From Omphalotus guepiniiformis (taxonomy: Eukaryota; Basidiomycota; Agaricomycetes; Agaricales; Omphalotaceae), in NCBI GenBank assembly GCA_028554645.1, contig JAQOOI010000075.1, positions 806,001 through 870,000 on the forward strand: a stretch of 64,000 nt of DNA, read 5' to 3'. The notes beneath the pieces are model-generated. The model was given only the letters and a program-made list of their open reading frames with translations, made no database searches and was not told the DNA's origin. Below are positions 1 through 11,483 of the stretch, piece by piece (positions within the stretch are counted from its first letter, which is position 1; every line of letters begins with the position of its first letter). The position numbers and the translations under genes were made by a program.

Positions 1-2387
1 TTGCGGAACTATTTCTGCACGGAAAATGCATTGCGTCCTGCTGCATTCGCCGGTCTCATAATATGGCTGATGTTCTTGTTTTCGACTCTCGGAATTAGCG
101 CGTCAGACTTCTTCACTCCGAATTTGGCTACCATTGCGCAACTACTTGGCTTGGATGAAAACGTGGCAGGGGTAACGTTTTTGGCTTTTGGAAATGGAAG
201 CCCGGATGTGTTCTCGACTTTTTCTGCGATGCGAGCAAACTCTGGTAGTTTGGCTATTGGAGAGCTTCTTGGGGCGGCCTCCTTCATTGTATCTTGCGTC
301 GTCGGATCTATCTGCATAATCAAACCATTCAAAGTCAACCCAGTACCTTTTCTTCGTGATGTTGGTTTCTTCAGCGTGGCAGTAACGCTACTCTTGGTCA
401 TTTTGTGGGACGGGCATATACGGCCATGGGAAGCCGCTCTCATGGTCGTCCTATATGTGATATATGTGTCTGGGGTCGTTGTTGGGACTTGGTGGGAAAG
501 AAGAAGACAGAAGCGAAGAGACAGCGAAGCGATGGCACGCGCCGAATACGGAGATGAGGAACTTCCACCTCCTGCTTTCTTCGATACACCTTATAGAGAT
601 GATCGTGAGTGTGTCATATAGATAGATTCGTGTTGTGCGCTGATGATGTGCTTCAAAAGCATCCGCCCCTAGTTCTCCGCCAGATCAAACATTACCGCTA
701 CCTGCTCCGACGACGCCGACGCGCCTGCGTGCGCATTCTCACCCCGAACGTCCTTCTGTGCAAACTGATCTTCCCATGCGACCGCACTCGAGAACACCCT
801 CGCCTACCCCTCACCATCCACATCATCTACCGACTGCGCAATTTGCTCAAATGCCCTCATTTTCTTTGGTAGGAGCGTTGGAATTTCGTCAAGTTGTTGC
901 TTCGTTACGACAGGAATCTGCAGGTTCTTCTTTGAGTTTGTTCGACAGCCCAATCACGCCCTATGCTGGTGGGCATTACCACTCTCGACCAAGATCCCGT
1001 CCCCGAACACCTCTATTTCATGAACAAGAACGAGATCCTTGGGATGCAGCTCTGAGTCTGGGACTTCCGCTTGATGAGCGGTCTCCACAAATTCATGTGA
1101 CACCGGTTCCAGGAGAGTCAAGTCCACACAGTCTTGACTTGACAGGAAGTACGTACCTGGATGAACGACCGTCATCCATGGTCTCGTCTATCCCCACGAT
1201 CTCGCGAACACCTGCCTCGCCCACAACATCAGAAAGCGAATTTGGAGCTCATACCTATGCGTTTACCCAAACAAGATGGCAGCGCCTCAAGTACATAGTG
1301 GGCTCCATATATCATGTTCTTTTTCCAACACTCCATCGTTTCCGCAGTCAGAGCGTTCTGGGGCAGATAGCTGCAGTGTTCGCTGCACCGGCTGTGATGC
1401 TACTCACAGTTACCCTACCTGTAGTCGTTACACCCTATACATCATCACAACACTCGAGGGAAAAGTCAATTGAAGGCAACGACCGTAATCTCATTGAGTT
1501 TGAGGAGGAGGGCATCGAACGCGTTCTCATAGCTGAAGAAGAAGTGGAAGAAGACATGCACGGGGTCGTGTTCAATAAATGGTTAATGGCTGCACAAGCT
1601 ATTTTCGGTCCGCTGTTTTGTGTCGCCGTTCTTTTCAGCGGGTAGAACGCTTGTGAGTGTTGTTCATACGTTGACGCGTCTTTTTTTTAGGCGGGAACAA
1701 ACATCAAGCATGGCTATTCCTCGCTGCTGCTGTCGCTGGGATAGCTGTTGCTATGCTCGTGGTTGTGTTTGCCAACAAAGGCGAGAGTGGGGCGTTCGCT
1801 ATGACGCGATGCTCTATGGGATTCTTTGTCTCCATCGTATGGATCATGGCCATTGCGGACGAAGTTGTGAACGTACTACAAGTAAGCTCTAGCATATATC
1901 TCGTTTGCATATCTTGTTTCAACCTGATTTCATTCAGACTTTTGGTTTTATCTTTGGGTTATCCGATGCGATCATAGGTCTCACCATCTTTGCGGTTGGG
2001 AACTCTCTGGCCGACCTAGTGGCTAATATGAGCATTGCAGTAAGTGTTCCCATGTTCAGAGTTTATGTCTTCGACGTTGAGGATTTCTTATAGGTTTTTG
2101 CTCCCATCATGGGTTTTTCTGCTTGCTTCGGCGGACCAATGCTAAACATCTTGTTGGGTGTTGGAATATCTGGTTCATATATTATATCTCAAACAGGCAA
2201 ACCCTATGCCATCCACTTCGGAACCACGCTGTTCGTCAGCACTATAGGTCTCCTTGCCCTCTTGTGTGTGACTCTTTTCTTTGTTCCTCTAAACGGATAC
2301 TACCTTACTCGACCATGGGGAGTTTTCCTCATCGCGTCGTACATTGCAATCATGGTAGCTAATGTGGTGGTGGAGCTTAAGGGTTAA
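1..2387 (+). CDS. Cation/calcium exchanger (CCX/NCLX-type), 3' part
   Basis: Membrane antiporter of the CaCA superfamily, expected to exchange Ca2+ for monovalent cations across an internal membrane. Both alpha repeats are visible. The first reads VTFLAFGNGSPDVFS and lies in the first exon. The second reads IGLTIFAVGNSLADL and continues after an intron as GFSACFGGPMLNILLG. Between them is a long hydrophilic Pro/Ser/Arg-rich cytosolic loop with an acidic end (about 900-1560), as in NCLX-like proteins. The exons join through introns at about 605-683, 1620-1690, 1883-1938 and 2041-2093. The second of these uses a weak GTGTCG donor, because the GT at 1642 gives the wrong phase. The gene runs off the left edge, so the N terminus is missing and no start codon is assigned. 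The stop is at 2385-2387. Confidence 0.88.
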
Positions 2388-2634
2388 TTTAATCAATGTT
2401 GTTATTTGCATATCAAACTTCGTACTGCAACTCACAGACAATGTATTTACTATCAAAAGTAAGCGGTAGTTGGAGGAGAAATCTGTATCTTCCGTTCGCG
2501 CGTTGAACCCTGTGACCAATGACCAATCTCGCGTTTTACTGAGTTGATCAGCGCGAATCATCGCTCCATTTCATCACATTGGATCTAGCTGGATTCACTG
2601 AGACGAATTTTCTCTCTTAACAGTCGACTCCATT

Positions 2635-3443
2635 ATGCCAGCCAAGAAGAATCGTGATACACATGCAGCTGAGACACCTGCTGCAATCCGACCATCTGAA
2701 GAGCCAGAGGGACCTCCCCCAGCAGAACCAAAACCACCAGTTCAAGTCCTGTATTGCGCAGGTTCGGAGTTTCTTTCTCGCCTGCAAGTCACTAAGATTT
2801 TGGCAATATAGTTTGCACACTTCCCCCGGAATATTGCGAGTTTGGATCTAGTCTAACGCGGTGCAAGGAATGGCTGCATGAAAATCATAGGTCGCTGTAT
2901 GACAAGTATTACTCTGAAGGTGCGACTTTCTTGTTGTCGATGATCAAATATTCTCATCTTTCTTCAGAGGCTTTGCAAGCCAAGATTGGAACTTTGAGTA
3001 TCGAAGCTCAATCCAAATTAGAACAGGATACAGCCAAGAAGGAGGCAAAGGCTGAAGCAAAGGCCGACGCCGCACTGAAGAAAAAGCTAGCATCGCAGGT
3101 GTGTATCATGTCATACGTTGTTCTCTCTGCACTCGATCTCACAATCGTACTTCAGATTACGATTAAACGAATCGAACGGACTAAACGGAAACATGTCACC
3201 GCTATACATGGTCTCGAAGCTTTCGGTATAGATCTCAAGAAAGCCGCTAAACAGTTCGCCTCCAAGTTTGCTACTGGTGCATCTGTAACGAAAAATCCAC
3301 AAGGACAAGAAGAAATCGTTGTGCAGGGTGAAGTTGCTGATGAGGTCCTCGAAATGATCGAAGAAGAAGTGGGGATATTGAAGGGAATACCAGCAGAAAA
3401 TGTAGAGATAGTCGAAGAAAAGAAGAAAAAGGGTGGCGATTGA
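2635..3443 (+). CDS. TMA22: Translation machinery-associated protein 22 (DENR homologue)
   Basis: Ribosome-associated factor that, in its family, works with Tma20/MCT-1 in recycling 40S subunits and in reinitiation. The start is the ATG at 2635 (MPAKKNRD). An N-terminal Cys motif is assembled across the first intron (VLYCAV, then CTLPPEYCEFG), as in DENR. It is followed by a charged Lys/Ala/Glu helix and a C-terminal SUI1 fold beginning ITIKRIERTKRKHVTAIHGL. The introns are 2762-2811, 2920-2967 and 3099-3155, all GT-AG and about 50 nt. The protein ends in a lysine-rich tail (EEKKKKGGD). Its length, about 215 residues, is normal for fungal Tma22. It sits 250 bp downstream of the exchanger on the same strand. 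Confidence 0.95.
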
Positions 3444-3773
3444 ATGTGCGCCAAGATTCTCGTACCATGTAACATTATGTACCTTCTCACCTATATAGTT
3501 GGACTGAGTTGCAATCTTGTAAGCGAAGGACACTAGAGAGATACTATAAATGCCATTTTTTCTTCCGATTAACCGAATATAGACAGCTAACTGATTAAGG
3601 AAGCAAGAAATTCGAATAGTGAAACGATAAGTCAGCATAGTTGAAGAGTGCCAGGGAGGTATGTACGCCAGTAAGAGTGATTTCAAACAAAGAAATGGAA
3701 ATGAGCTGGGCAAGAATTCGTGATGGTCATGAACATGGAAGTATACGAAAGCTGAGGAAAGAGATCACGTTGA
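3444..3773. other. Intergenic, convergent 3' ends
   Basis: This 330 bp lies between the TMA22 stop (+) and the stop of the giant acidic gene (-). It is AT-rich and presumably 3' UTR of both. I see no gene in it. Confidence 0.6.
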
Positions 3774-6700
3774 TCACATTATGGTGCACCACTTCGACTT
3801 CTTCTCTTCCGTACCTGGGTTAGCTGAGTCTTCGGCTTGCGTATCAGGCTGTGCAGGTGTAGGTGCAGGTGTAGCTGCCACTGGAGAAGATGGTTTCGAA
3901 GAAGTGAATTCTCCTCGAGCATTGTCAAGAGATGTTCTACCGGCCGGTCTTGAGAACCACCCACCAGGGAAGAACAAAGAAGATGCAGTGGACTCGAGTC
4001 TCTTGCGATCCTTTGCAATCGAGTTATCCACAGTATCAAGGGATGTCAGAGATCTGACAGAACAAGCAGATAAGAACGAGATCGCTCAATACATTAACAA
4101 GACACGTACTGTTGAGAGCCTTGACGATCATGACCACTTGGGAATACTTTGGTCGCATCCGCAGATGGAGTGACATCGCCATTGGCTTGGTCAATGTCAG
4201 TCTCTTCAGGCAGTTGAGGTACGGGTTCCACCGTTGCAGGAGCCTCTGTACTGAGTACATCCTCTTCGGCCTTTCCTTCGTCAGGCGCAACCTGAAACAA
4301 CAAATATGAGAATGAATAAGGTAACATACTTTCAATTGGTCGACGTACCACCGATACTGGGCTTGCCGCACGAGGCGGTAATGGCTCGAGCGTATCCAGC
4401 ATAGCATCGTCTTTGGGATCTTCAAAGACACCTGACCCTTGTCTAGTAACAGAATAGGAGGGAGTCCATGGTGACTTTGGACGCTCAGGAATATCGTTCA
4501 CGGTAGTGTCCACAGTCAATCGGGACGAGTCCAGGGCATTTTCAACCTCCGTCTCAGCCGTTTCTGCCTTCGGCATCGCAGCTACATCCATTTGTTCTGA
4601 TACCCTTTCTTCGACAGGCACATTGCTGTCGGCTGTCCGGATATCATCACCTGCTGTTTCCTGAATGAAGGATCGAGGTGCAGAGTATTCATCGTCCTTA
4701 GCCTGCTCGGAAACCGTGATCGTCTGCTCTTCTGAGGAAGCATCTGGACCTTGTTGGGTGGTAACCTCGTAGGAGCCCCAGGGCGACTTTGGTCGTTCAA
4801 CGCTGATGTCGGCGTTGTCAACGTCAAGAGTTTGGATGTCGTCAGTAGCATGATCCGGTTCTACCACGTTTTCATCCTCGCTTGTTGGCGCATCAGGTGC
4901 AGGTGCACTTTCCACAGGTGCTTCGGATGATTCGTACACGTTGGTTTCGTGCTTTAGATGCAACACATCAGTACAACAATCAGGGGAGCAGAGGCAAACA
5001 CACCTCCTCATGAATCTCCACCGTCTGTTCTGGAACGGTAGCATCGATCTTTACCTTTGTGCTAGTGAGCATGAAATCTCTTGGGAAGAAAAAGCAACTC
5101 ACATCGTCCGATATACGTTCGCTATCCTGGGCAACTACCTGCTGCACCTCCGGTAGCGCTTCTTCAACCTCCAAGGACTCAACTTCTGGCTTGCTAATGG
5201 AAGTCTGTGTAGCAAGCTCATGATCCTCGACAAGTGTACGTTCTGGTTCAACTTCGTCTGGTGGAGGTTGAGTATCTTCAACCACAATTTCTGGTTGAAC
5301 CGGAATTGCAACGGCCTCCTCATCTGAAGGAAGATTAGCGGTTGCAGCTACAGGGCTGCCGGGTATCGAGGGAGAGGGGCTGCCTTGAACCGAAACAGAA
5401 TAAGAGGGAACCCAAGGTGACGACGGACGAGAGGACACAGCTTCGGCGTTCGTGTCCTGTTCAGCAGGGCCAGTAGGCACTTCTTCGACAGTTGTTGGGA
5501 CATTGATAACAGGAATGTGAGATTCGAGGTCGAATGGTGTAGCGATGTATGTCTCAGAAGGGGGTAGTTCTTCCATCTCAGGAATCTCCTGTTCAGTGGG
5601 AATACCGGGACCTTGACTAGTCACAGTGTACGAAGGTGTCCAAGGAGACTTGGGTCTCTCGATATCAGCATGAACAGCTAATTCAGTTGTTTCTGCAGCA
5701 CTAACTGCAGGCGTAGGCTCGTCTAGGGCATCTTCCTCAGTCACTTCAATCGCTGCAGCGGGTACCGCATCCAGACTCTCCGAGGCGGTCGAAGGCACTT
5801 CAGCTATAGCCTCTGTTGTACTCTCCAACACAGTCAGTTGAACAATAGGTGCGGCTCCAGTGTCTATCTCCCCAGACACAGGGTTCAAGTGGGACTCGGT
5901 AACGTTGTCCTTTTCCTGCAACGGCGCTGCTCCTGCTTCAATCCCAACAACCACTAGCTCTTGAGTTGTCACGGTGTTCTCGGGAGGTTGGTCTGATACA
6001 TTGTCAGTCACAGGCACAGACGTTTCAAGTGCTTCGTCTTCCGCCACCTCCGGAATAGCAACTGACAAAGATGTATCTTCAATTGGATCCTCAGGACTCG
6101 CTGGCTCAGGTACCTCAACTTGAACGTCTCCAGCGACCTCCGGGGGAGCAACTGTTGGCTCAAATGCCTCGATCTGTACAACTTCGGCCTCTACCATTGG
6201 AGCAGCCGCTGGCTCAGACGTCTCAGCGGGTACATCCTCTGCTGGTTCCAGAGGAGCATCTTCAGCCACTTCCAAGGAAACAGCCACTGGCTCAGACGTC
6301 TCAACCAGCACATCTTCTACCACGACAGCAGCCACTGGTTCAGATACCTCGGCTGAAGTATCTTCAGTCAACTCTACAGGTGCGTCAGCAGGCTCAGATG
6401 CCTCAACCACAACCAAAGTATCTTCAATCGACTCCACAGAAGCAACAGCGGGAGCCTCAGGAGCCTCAGCTGATGCATCTTCCGCCGCTTCCAGGGAAAC
6501 AAGTACTGGCTCAGATGCCTCAACTAGTACGTCTTCGGCCTCTACCACCAGAGCAGTCACTGGCTCAGGCACCTCGGCTAGTGTATCCTCAGCCTCTTCC
6601 AGTGGAGCCATCGGAGTATCTTCAGCCACCTCCAAGGATGGCTCAGACTCCTCAGTTCCTACCACCGGAGCAGCCGCTGGTTCAGATACCTCAATCAGAG

Positions 6701-9700
6701 CATCTCCAGTCGACTCTACAGGAGCATCAGCAGCCTCAGCTTCCACCGCTTCAAGGGGAGCAACCGTTGGTTCAGATGCCTCTAGTGCGTCTTCAGCGTC
6801 TCCTCCTGGTGCGGCCACAGGCTCAGATGCCTCAACTAGTATGTCTTCAGCCTCTACCACCGGAGCAGCCACTTCAACTGGTGTGTTTTCGGCCTCTACC
6901 ACCGGAGCAGCTGGCTCAAATACCTCAGCTAGGACGCCTTCGGCCTCTACCACCGGAGCAGCCACTGGCTCAGACGTCTCAGCGGGTACATCCTCTGCTG
7001 ATTCCGAAGGAGCATCTTCAGCCACTTCCAAGGAAGCAGCCACTGGCTCAGACGTCTCAACCAATACATCTTCTACCACGACAGCAGCCACTGGTTCAGA
7101 TACCTCGACTGAAGTATCAGTCAACTCTACAGGTGCGTCAGCAGGCTCAGATGCCTCAACCAATGTATCTTCGGGTGACTCCACAGAAGCAACCGCTGTT
7201 GCAGGTGCCGCAGCCGAATCATCTTCATCCGCTTGCACGAGGGCAGCAGCTGTCTCCGCTGCCTCAACTAGAGCATCTTCAGTCACTTGTACAGGAGCAA
7301 CCACTGGTTCAGAGGCCTGAACTAGCATACTCTCAAGTGATTCCGTGGCAGCCGCTGACGATAGCGTCTCAACTACAGCTTCTTCAACCGATTCCGTGGG
7401 TGAAGTCTCTGGTTCATCGCCCGCCTCGACAACTTCAGCGGCGATGGCATCGGTTTCCGATGCCGAAGCGACGATATCGGAAACATCCCGTGCCGAGGAT
7501 TCATCTATGCTGGCTGCCTCAGCACTGGGCTCCTGCTGCTCCAAAACCGACGAGTTGACGGAAACCTTGCTGTCATTGGGTGTCTGTTTTGCAGTGTCCA
7601 TATTGTCAGGAGCATATTCTGCCGCAACGGATTCAGATGCGACTGGCGCGAAAGAGACTTGCTCATCTTGAGCAGAACTGGGTTCAGACTCGGCGCCTTG
7701 AAAGTCGAGCAGAGATCCTTGTGCCGTAGAAGCGAGAGTTTCGTCGGAAGACGCATCTCTCTCTTCGATGACTGTGGAGGTTTCACGAACAATCGTTCCT
7801 TCGGCTTCTTCCAAGGCGAACTGAGCAAGCTCAGTTTCAGAAATCTTGGTGTCTGCTGCGATTGCATCCTTGTCAGCGGTGTCTGCTTCGACTGCAGGTT
7901 CCGATGTCACGAGCTCAACTTTCGCAGACTCCTCCGCCGTTGTCGAAATATCCTCGGATGTGGCATGAATATCAAGTGTCGACTCCTTGTTCTCCACAGT
8001 CTGAGTAAGATCAGCCGGAACTTCGGCAACTGCTTCAGCAGCAACAACATGATTCGAGTTCGAGTGATCCACTTCTAGAGCAATCTCTCCGTTCTCGACA
8101 GTAGCGGCAGAAGTATCTTCATAAGCAGGGGGCGCTGATATGGACACCACCTCCCCGTCCTTTGGCTCCACGATTGCCGTACCCACGGGTTCCATCGCAG
8201 GGCCAGCCTCTGCTTCTGGATGTTCTGCTTGAACAACTGAATCCACTGCTGCATCAGGAATGGTATCGGGAAAAGATTCTCCCAACGACTCCTCATGAGT
8301 GTCTGCAACCGAATGCATTACATCTGGCACAACAACCGGTAATAGGTTCGTATCTTCAGAACTTGCACCGGTCGAAAGAGCGTCTTCTGCAGTAAGGGAA
8401 GCAGATGGAGGGTATTCCTCCGGGAGAGAAGCATGTTCCTCAACAGCCACGGTATTCGACTCTTCAACCACAGTCGTGGGCTCCACAGCATCGACATCAA
8501 CGGCATTTATGGCAGAAGCATCAAGCTCTGGAGCATCAAGCACATCTGCAATTGATAGTGCCTCGCTGGTCGTTACCTCAGGCAGCAGCCCAGTTGGTTC
8601 CTCGACGGCTACTTCTTGAGGAAAGGGTTCTTGCGCTGGAGCAGCAGAAACCACGGAGAGTTCCACAGATACCGCCGCATCAATAGGGGCTTCCGCGGAT
8701 ATCACCTCAGCTTCTGTCGCAGTGAATTGAGTCGCAGATTCAAAGATGTCAGCGCCTTGCGATTCTGCGGTCTCGCGAACTTCTGGGTCGGAAGCTGTTT
8801 CTGAAAGCATAGGGGTAGTGTTGTCCTCCTGAAGGTCAGAAGTTGGGCCGTTTGTAGGCTGTTCTTCTGTGTCAGGTGTCGCCGTGATGGGTACCTCTTC
8901 AGTGATATTGGCTTGATTCGGCATTGTAGAGTCTGAAGCAATAGAGTCTGAAGCTTTTACGTGTTGCACTTGACCCTCATCATGAGATGACACTGGCAAA
9001 TTTTCGCCAGGCTTCACGATATTTATACCAGAAGCATCTTGCACCGCGGAGAGCTCGGCAGCCTGTCCAGCGGATTCTTTGGGGTCCTCGGAACTGATTA
9101 CGACGTCATTGACAGCTCCATGCAGAGACTCGTCGAAAGGAACATATGTCGAATCCTGAAGAGTTCACTAAGTACGTGAAATCACAGTTGAGGTTGAGCA
9201 TAAAACCTACTTCTACAGATGCGGATTTATGGTCGGCATCATTAGTGAACAGAGAGCTACCCGCTTTCTCAAGAACAAAGGCTGGTACAACATCAAGTGA
9301 AATTTCCTGCATATATTGAGTTGAAAGAACCCGGACAAAGTAACTGAAGTCACCTTTGACAATGCATCCGCCTCAGTACCACGAGAATTGACATTCAGGT
9401 CCACAAAATTTTCATCCTGCATTTTCGCATCTTGCGAATTCTATCCAAAAGGGTCTGAATTAGCTCGACTTCCAGAGGTTTATGTCATTAAATAAAACTG
9501 ACCTCGGTAACAATATCCTGTTGGGTGGCACTACTTAACGCGCCAATATCTTTAGCTTCTTCCACAGTAGGATCTGTGTGCCTCTCATAGGCATATTCTC
9601 TTTCTCCTGCGTCATCCTGCACGTCCAGAATAGTTGTATCTCGGTCTTCGCTCGTTATCGGAAGGGCACTCTCGGGATTGTCGACTACTACGGCCGACAT
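3774..9700 (-). CDS. Giant acidic, Ala/Glu/Pro/Val-rich repeat protein with C-terminal CaaX box
   Basis: Family not recognised. The start is at 9700 (MSAVVVDNPESALP). Three short 5' exons precede one exon of about 4 kb (about 9155-5101), followed by four shorter exons; the total is about 1,850 residues. Most of the protein is disordered and acidic. Its centre is a tract of degenerate repeats of roughly 20-25 residues on the theme EASEPVAAPVEVAED. Four spaced copies of a distinct motif, RPKSPWTPSYSVTxQG, occur near 5640, 5410, 4770 and 4460; two are slightly altered. The C-terminal exon has a compact block, LFFPGGWFSRPAGRTSLDN, and ends KSKWCTIM, a CaaX prenylation signal. I infer a membrane-tethered scaffold. 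Introns on the 3' side, such as the one between SDD and VKIDATVPEQ, are GT-AG. The long open frame antisense to the repeats is a composition artefact. Confidence 0.85.
6182..6452. repeat. Internal segmental duplication, copy 1
   Basis: About 270 bp closely matching 6939-7198. Both copies start at cttcggcctctacca and end at ctccacagaagcaac, with scattered substitutions and in-frame indels between them. Confidence 0.85.
6939..7198. repeat. Internal segmental duplication, copy 2
   Basis: Partner of 6182-6452, offset by about 757 bp. It carries a 3-base deletion (gaagtatcagtcaac against gaagtatcttcagtcaac) and other in-frame differences. Confidence 0.85.
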
Positions 9701-10238
9701 CGTTTAAATAAGTGCGAAATAAGGACACGTTTCAATTGAAGATACGAGTCCAGAGACAAGCGTCGAAGTCGTTGAAGATGGTATAGCAGAAAACACAGAA
9801 CAGATAATAGGCTGCAAGCGCTGTGGCTGACAGGTCAAACCACGAGGCGAAAGAAGCGAACGAAAATAGGTCATCCCACGTGGCAATTGATTGAATGAGT
9901 ACGCGACTGGTCACGTGCCCGTGTTTGACATTGAATATTCAAGCACCAAGTCGGTACCGCAGCTTGAAATCTTGCCTATCGCATCAATTCATTACGTTCA
10001 GTCGCAAATACTTGAACCTCGAAAGCAAATGAAGAATCTCCACCAGGACAACTTGATATAAACGTTGTAAAGTATTGTATACTTGGTCTGGACAGTTACC
10101 AAGCGTGGCTTTGATCACTTAATGCTGTTGAGAAATGAATATTGATAATATAGTACGGATTTGAAAGAGTGAGAAACGATAGAATGATTGTTTGTATAGA
10201 GTATATGGATAAGGAAGTGTCTATGAATTAAACAATCA
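9701..10238. promoter_or_regulatory. Upstream region of the giant acidic gene
   Basis: This 538 bp holds the promoter of the minus-strand gene starting at 9700 and the 3' flank of the GPI-protein gene. Two CACGTG E-boxes are present, at 9877-9882 and 9912-9917. I see no gene. Confidence 0.5.
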
Positions 10239-11204
10239 TTAAAGCAAGGCGGCAGCAAGGCCAAACAATCCAGCAACACCGTATCCGACGATGTTGGAAC
10301 GGGATGCGGAATTGCTACTCGATGCAGACTCATTTGTGGAGGATGCACTGACGACGTTGGTGGCGGCAGAGGTTTTGGTAGATGTGCCAGTGCTAGCGTA
10401 AATGCAATAAGTGATACATAAAATGCATGAGCGTAAACCCGAAAGCGCACCTGCCAGTGGTACCCGTGGCTGTAGAGATAGACGTGGCAGCGGCGGTCCC
10501 GGCGGAAGCACTTGCAGCAGTGGAGCTGCTCACGCAGCTGGAATGAAAATATCAAGACCTGCCAGCTGGTATGCCGAATGACCTTCAACATACCTGGAAT
10601 CAGAGCTGCTCTGAATAGTCAGCGCGTCAGTGTAAGCTTCCGAGCCAGTGCTATCCTTGATCGCAAGTGTTCTGTACATGATAGCTGTCAGCGCCGTGAG
10701 GTAGCAGGGGTATCATGATGCGAACACAGAGGTCTCAGAAGCAATATCCACGGTCCATGTCAGGGAAGTTGCATTTGTGCTGTCAAAGGATTTGAGCTGG
10801 ATGAAGAGATGGATCAGATCGCGCTCGAAGCCTTGAGTAGAGCAGGAGTGTCACTGTGCTTACAGCAGTCGCGGAAGGTTCCCCGCCTACGAGCAAAAGC
10901 AGTTAATATTCAAATCCCAAACGAGTAGATAGAGCCTACCAGGGATCACAGATAGATAGTAAGGAGCCGTTCCATCCGACCACGAAATCAGAGATGGTTC
11001 TAAAAGTGAATCATTCATCTTCTTGACAAGGAGTACCTCACTAACACGAACCACACTGAACAAGGCTCGAACTGGGATAATCCCAATGAGATTAGTTAGT
11101 CAAGACTCAAACTGGGAAGATTGCGATAGTCACGGCGTATTGATGGTCAGAGCCAAAAATCCAGGAACAAACGATGCGATGGCAATGGCACCAGCGAACT
11201 TCAT
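10239..11204 (-). CDS. Small secreted GPI-anchored cell-wall protein (Kre9/Knh1-like)
   Basis: Extracellular wall protein. The start at 11204 gives a signal peptide (MKFAGAIAIASFVPGFLALT). Next comes a compact domain read across several short introns: INTPSSLVQCEPSLISW, then DGTAPYYLSVIPGG, then TSLTWTVDIASETS, then AIKDSTGSEAYTD. This is the beta-sandwich pattern of basidiomycete Kre9/Knh1-type proteins. A Ser/Thr/Ala-rich stalk follows, suited to O-mannosylation. The C terminus (SRSNIVGYGVAGLFGLAAALL) is a typical GPI-attachment signal. About seven exons are needed, all with GT-AG introns. The product is about 210-230 residues. Exact splice sites were inferred by hand. Confidence 0.85.
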
Positions 11205-11483
11205 GATAGAGCGAAAGAGCGAGAGAGAAAGGTGAATGGACGGGCGTCGAGAGGATGGTCAACAAATAAAAAAAAAGATGTACGGTCAAGAGTGAAAGTA
11301 AACAGCGCCTGTGCTTTTTAAAGACGGTCGTTGCCACCTGTCAGAATACGCAGCAAACTATTGAACGACGTAATCGGAACTTCCTCATAATTTTGAGCGA
11401 TGGATCACGACGAATTTCAGCCAACGCGTCAATTTTATTCCGCGCTTAACAGCGCAGTCCTAGTTTTTAGAGGCCATAAATAC

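Larger units (their letters stand above)
5900..7330 (-). repeat. Degenerate tandem repeats coding for EASEPVAAP-type units
   Basis: This lies within the giant acidic gene. On the plus strand, phrases such as ggctcagatgcctcaac and agcagccactggctcagac recur every 60-75 bases. The repeats keep the reading frame, and the units differ by codon-sized insertions and deletions, which suggests expansion under coding constraint. Confidence 0.85.

Noticed and set aside
1620..1690. Donor GT at 1642 for the exchanger intron
   Set aside because: It gives the wrong phase for the following WLFLAAAVAG exon. The GT at 1620 keeps the frame, though it is a weaker donor.
6071..7558. 495-codon plus-strand open frame rich in Leu/Pro/Gln
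   Set aside because: It lies antisense to the repeat tract of the giant acidic gene. Its composition follows from the repeats, and it has no domain or sensible start.
6841..7671. Plus-strand Ser/Thr/Ala-rich frames resembling a mucin
   Set aside because: Another frame antisense to the same repeats. The sense strand has consistent exons, a start and a CaaX end.
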